Part shown: positions 62,101 to 64,000 of the stretch, piece by piece | Layout: each line of letters opens with the position of its first letter | How positions within the stretch are numbered: the first letter of the stretch is position 1 | NCBI GenBank assembly: GCA_038502055.1 | Contig: JAXRKN010000039.1 | Span: 4,588,001-4,652,000 of the forward strand | Direction: 5' to 3' | Length of the DNA stretch: 64,000 nt | Source of the DNA: Tanytarsus gracilentus | Taxonomy: Eukaryota > Arthropoda > Insecta > Diptera > Chironomidae | The notes under the pieces: model-generated | Seen by the model: the letters and a program-made list of their open reading frames with translations, nothing else | Databases searched by the model: none | What the model was told of the DNA's origin: nothing | Made by a program: the position numbers and the translations under genes

Positions 62101-64000
62101 AAATTGATCTAAGAGCCACTAAAAAGTCTTAAATCAATTTCTACTAATTTAAAACATTGATTCTATTTGGCCATATTTACCGTTTGATTTGGTCTTATGG
62201 GTTGACCGGACATATTTTGCATGGGCATGTTCATATTATGTTGCATGTTCATGTTCTGCTGGTTGTTCATATTTTGTGGCATATTCATATTCTTATTATC
62301 CATTCCAGCCTTATTCATCATACCGCCGCCAGGGCCCATCATACCCATTTTTTGCTGTTGTTGTTGCATTTGCAATTGCTGTTGCATGCCCATATTTTGT
62401 TGCATTTGCATTTGTGGATTTTGTGGCATTTGTTGCGTTTGTTTTTGATTTTGTCTCATACGTGCCGCATTTCTTACGCCATCTTGATAGTCATAATTGA
62501 GTTCATAAAAATTATGATCATAATTAAAATCGTAATATCCTACTCCAATTTCTAATTTTATTTTCATTCAGTGTTTATGTGTGGTTGAGGATGTGTTTTT
62601 GTTGTGTTTAAAAAACAATTGAAAAAAAGAAATAAAAATGTGTTAAAATAAAAAAGAAATTAAAAACTTAAATTGTGTGGGAGGTTGTAAAATTCTTAAA
62701 TTAAATTACACTCACGTGGAATAGGAGTCGCCATACTATCACCCGATTGAGCATCACGAGATTTGGTGCGAACAGTAACAACTTGTGGGTTAATTCCAAC
62801 TAACTTAGTTATATCTATTAAAGCATGATCTCCCGTGGGCGAATCTACGTCATGAACCTTTTTACCATCGGCGAATACGGCGTAACCGGTTACGGGACCT
62901 GAAGCTGGAGGTCGCGACACTGGAACCCATGTAACTAAGAGAGTTCCATCTTGCGGTCCAGGCTCCACTTGAATTTCCTTTTAAAAATTGTTTCTCAATT
63001 AATAAAGTTAAATTTTAAAAATAAATCAATTTACTTGTGGAGGATCTGGCAATCCCTTTGCTAGTGTTCTGAAATCTGTATAAGCTCCTGGAGCTTCTTC
63101 GTGCGGTGGTGGACCGGGTGGCGGTTGAGCCGGTGTTTGACCTGGTGCTCTCAGTTGTTTCGCTCTTACAGTGACTCGATATTGAGTGCTTGGTGAAAGG
63201 CCTGCCAAAATTTATTCAATTAAAACTTTTACAAATCTAAAATTAGCATTTTAATTACCCTGTATTGTGTGCCTATGAACGCCTGGCTTAAGTGTCCTAA
63301 CTTCAACGTTATTTACGCAAACTACATGTTGATGATTCGAATTGGCTGGAAGCCATGATATGACTGCACTTGAGCAAGTAATATTTGTAGCTTTAACATT
63401 TGTTGGTCCCAAGTGGGAAACGTCACGACCAATGATCATTGTGCATGCAGCATCCCGTGATGTTCTTCGGTGGGCTGTTACGCTCCTAACGCTTACTCTA
63501 TGCGGCTATAAAGTTCATGTTATTAAGTAAGGAAGGTCAAATAAGTCAAATATTTAGACTAAACTCACTCGATTGCAATCAACACCTTCGACTAGCGCAC
63601 GTGTACGTTCCAAAGCCTTCACAGTGACTTTCAAATTACCATCAACATACACATGATAACTCTCTATTTGATGATGTCCATATTGATCGGGCGGATTCCA
63701 TCCTATCAGTACACTCTTATTCAACTGCCGTTCCAAGGTCAAATGACGCGGTGCCGGAACTAAATTGAAAATCACATGAGATTATATTGCAATAAAAAAT
63801 TTTCACATTCCCTTACCAGGATCGAGCTCGTCTTCCGGATCTAATGGCTGATCTGTGTTTACAACATCACTTATTCGTCCCAAGTCATCATTCATTGGCA
63901 TCATCGGTGGCATCATCATTTGATGTGAAATTGGAGCTGGATCTAATGGTATTGGAATGTCATCAGCATCACGTAATGTCGACACAACAGCTTGGTGAAA
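55521..64000 (-). CDS. Rbp: RIM-binding protein, 3' part (5' end beyond window)
   Basis: Exons in transcript order: >64000-63817, 63759-63569, 63505-63259, 63201-63035, 62977-62716, 62551-62181, about 61868-61647, 61022-60585, 60529-60278, 60154-59866, 58359-58322, 56117-55521; phases agree throughout, giving about 1,085 residues in the window. The order is: acidic/Pro-Met linker, three FN3 domains, Met/Gln/Asn-rich linkers, SH3-II ([15 protein letters not shown]...YVPHNMV), linker, SH3-III ([15 protein letters not shown]...LVPSNFL), Gly/Pro/Arg-rich segment, Gln/Met/Asn-rich tail. FN3 triplet plus two C-terminal SH3 domains with the DYDP..(M/L)SPN signature is diagnostic of RIM-BP, a presynaptic active-zone scaffold that binds RIM and voltage-gated calcium channels. 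The N-terminal SH3-I is outside the window. Introns within the FN3 part are only 57-63 bp. Confidence 0.92.
56118..58321 (-). other. Rbp intron before the terminal exon
   Basis: Begins GTAACT and ends TTTTTTAG. AT-rich with GAGA-like tracts; no coding exon seen. Confidence 0.6.
58322..58359 (-). CDS. Rbp: Rbp 38-nt microexon
   Basis: Acceptor CTACTTTTAG and donor CAG/GTAACT flank 38 bases that restore phase 0 from phase 1 and encode (D)[12 protein letters not shown]. The clean GC-richer sequence in AT-rich DNA, both splice sites and exact phase fit support it. Skipping it would frameshift the last exon. Confidence 0.75.
58360..59865 (-). other. Rbp intron between SH3-III exon and microexon
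   Basis: Begins GTATGA and ends TACTTTTAG. AT-rich; no additional exon recognised, though alternative terminal exons of this gene could hide here. Confidence 0.55.
59866..60154 (-). CDS. Rbp: Rbp exon, end of SH3-III and Gly/Pro/Arg linker
   Basis: Acceptor AACTGCAG, donor AAAG/GTATGA, phase 1 out. [20 protein letters not shown] and [11 protein letters not shown] complete SH3-III; then a [17 protein letters not shown] linker. Reading past the donor gives five more residues and a stop at 59851-59849, so intron retention would yield a short alternative C-terminus. Confidence 0.9.
60278..60529 (-). CDS. Rbp: Rbp exon, end of SH3-II and start of SH3-III
   Basis: Acceptor TTGTTCAG, donor [29 protein letters not shown] then YVPHNMV completes SH3-[19 protein letters not shown] begins SH3-III. 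Phase 0 on both sides. Confidence 0.92.
60585..61022 (-). CDS. Rbp: Rbp exon, Met-Gln-rich repeats and start of SH3-II
   Basis: Acceptor TCTATTTTAG, donor AAA/GTGAGA. About 105 residues of imperfect [15 protein letters not shown] repeats lead straight into [20 protein letters not shown] and FREGDTIK, the first half of SH3-II. Phase 0 on both sides. The frame keeps almost no residues other than M, Q, N, G, P, S and R before the SH3. Confidence 0.88.
61023..61646 (-). other. Rbp intron with purine-rich tract
   Basis: Begins GTTAAT and ends CTATTTTAG on the minus strand. Contains a GAGA-rich stretch (plus strand, about 61492-61558). No exon seen. Confidence 0.6.
61647..61868 (-). CDS. Rbp: Rbp probable cassette exon, acidic then His/Gln-rich
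   Basis: Donor CCTCAG/GTTAAT at 61647/61646 is strong. The 5' boundary is uncertain: phase-0 acceptors would start the exon at 61868, 61889 or 61904, none with a good pyrimidine tract. The frame also holds an ATG at 61925, so an internal first exon is an alternative. It encodes [20 protein letters not shown] and [12 protein letters not shown], then a Pro/Ser and His/Gln-rich tail. Phase 0 on both sides means it can be skipped without a frameshift. Confidence 0.55.
62181..62551 (-). CDS. Rbp: Rbp exon, Tyr/Asp then Met/Gln/Asn-rich linker
   Basis: Acceptor AAAATTAG before 62551 fits phase 1; donor ACG/GTAAAT at 62181/62180. It opens [20 protein letters not shown], then becomes a Met/Gln/Asn-rich low-complexity stretch ([20 protein letters not shown]). 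Open frames of the opposite strand over this exon are shadows of the repeats. Confidence 0.8.
62716..62977 (-). CDS. Rbp: Rbp exon, FN3 domain 3
   Basis: [20 protein letters not shown], then [20 protein letters not shown] and [16 protein letters not shown] are the B, C-C' and F-G strands of an FN3 domain. Donor CCAC/GTGAGT, phase 1 out. Confidence 0.9.
63035..63201 (-). CDS. Rbp: Rbp exon, end of FN3-2 and Pro-rich linker
   Basis: Acceptor TTTGGCAG, donor [23 protein letters not shown] is the conserved F-strand of FN3-2; a Pro-rich [13 protein letters not shown] linker and LPDPPQ follow. Phase 1 in, 0 out. Confidence 0.9.
63259..63505 (-). CDS. Rbp: Rbp exon, end of FN3-1 and start of FN3-2
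   Basis: Acceptor CTTTATAG, donor CAGG/GTAATT. It starts [20 protein letters not shown] (last FN3-1 strand) and continues with [20 protein letters not shown] and [20 protein letters not shown]. Phase 0 in, 1 out. Confidence 0.9.
63569..63759 (-). CDS. Rbp: Rbp exon, FN3 domain 1
   Basis: Acceptor CAATTTAG, donor [29 protein letters not shown] followed by [20 protein letters not shown]: a fibronectin III core with the conserved Trp and Tyr. Phase 1 in, 0 out. Confidence 0.9.
63817..64000 (-). CDS. Rbp: Rbp exon, partial, before FN3-1
   Basis: The frame is open to the window edge. It encodes a low-complexity linker ([20 protein letters not shown], then [18 protein letters not shown]) and ends at donor CCTG/GTAAGG in phase 1. 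Confidence 0.85.

Noticed and set aside
62157..62555. Three overlapping ORFs of 75-132 codons on the plus strand
   Set aside because: They are repeat shadows of the Met/Gln-rich Rbp exon on the other strand.

Overview
The window looks like AT-rich nuclear DNA of an insect, most likely a dipteran (probably a nematoceran midge or fly). The genes have GT-AG introns. Many introns are only 47-63 bp, while others reach 10 kb. The four recognisable genes have metazoan or insect-type products: a RASSF9/10-class Ras-association protein (Drosophila meru type), a eukaryotic phosphomannomutase, the ciliary protein IQUB, and the active-zone scaffold RIM-binding protein (Rbp). Species cannot be fixed from the sequence. 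All coding calls come from protein motifs plus splice-phase bookkeeping; no search was run.

Layout. 1-11981: no coding sequence seen; it holds a 182-bp inverted-repeat element (3228-3409) and a 1.04-kb near-palindromic foldback transposon (8607-9649) with a 10-bp target duplication. 12179-27397 (+): the meru-type gene in four coding exons with a 10.3-kb first coding intron; the intron carries a canonical TATA plus initiator pair near 15638-15673 that could drive a shorter isoform. 27650-48300: about 20 kb without a recognisable gene, colonised by mobile DNA: a 123-bp hAT-type MITE with perfect 8-bp target duplication (31628-31750), a 3.2-kb composite inverted-repeat element packed with three tandem-repeat families and a tRNA-derived SINE head (33498-36668), and an internally deleted hAT transposase relic with a GC-rich palindromic end (41369-41928). 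48329-51617 (-): Pmm2 and Iqub, compact genes lying head-to-tail about 0.4 kb apart. 51618-55520: noncoding, probably largely the 3' UTR of Rbp. 55521-64000 (-): the 3' part of Rbp, eleven or twelve exons encoding three FN3 domains, long Met/Gln/Asn-rich linkers and the two C-terminal SH3 domains; the 5' part lies beyond the window end.

The genes do not form an operon or an obvious pathway: meru acts in epithelial/sensory-precursor polarity, Pmm2 in GDP-mannose supply for glycosylation, Iqub in ciliary radial spokes, and Rbp in presynaptic calcium-channel clustering. Nothing here amounts to a new biological system. The most interesting items are the composite 3.2-kb element, the foldback palindrome, and the prion-like Met/Gln linkers and alternative ends of Rbp.
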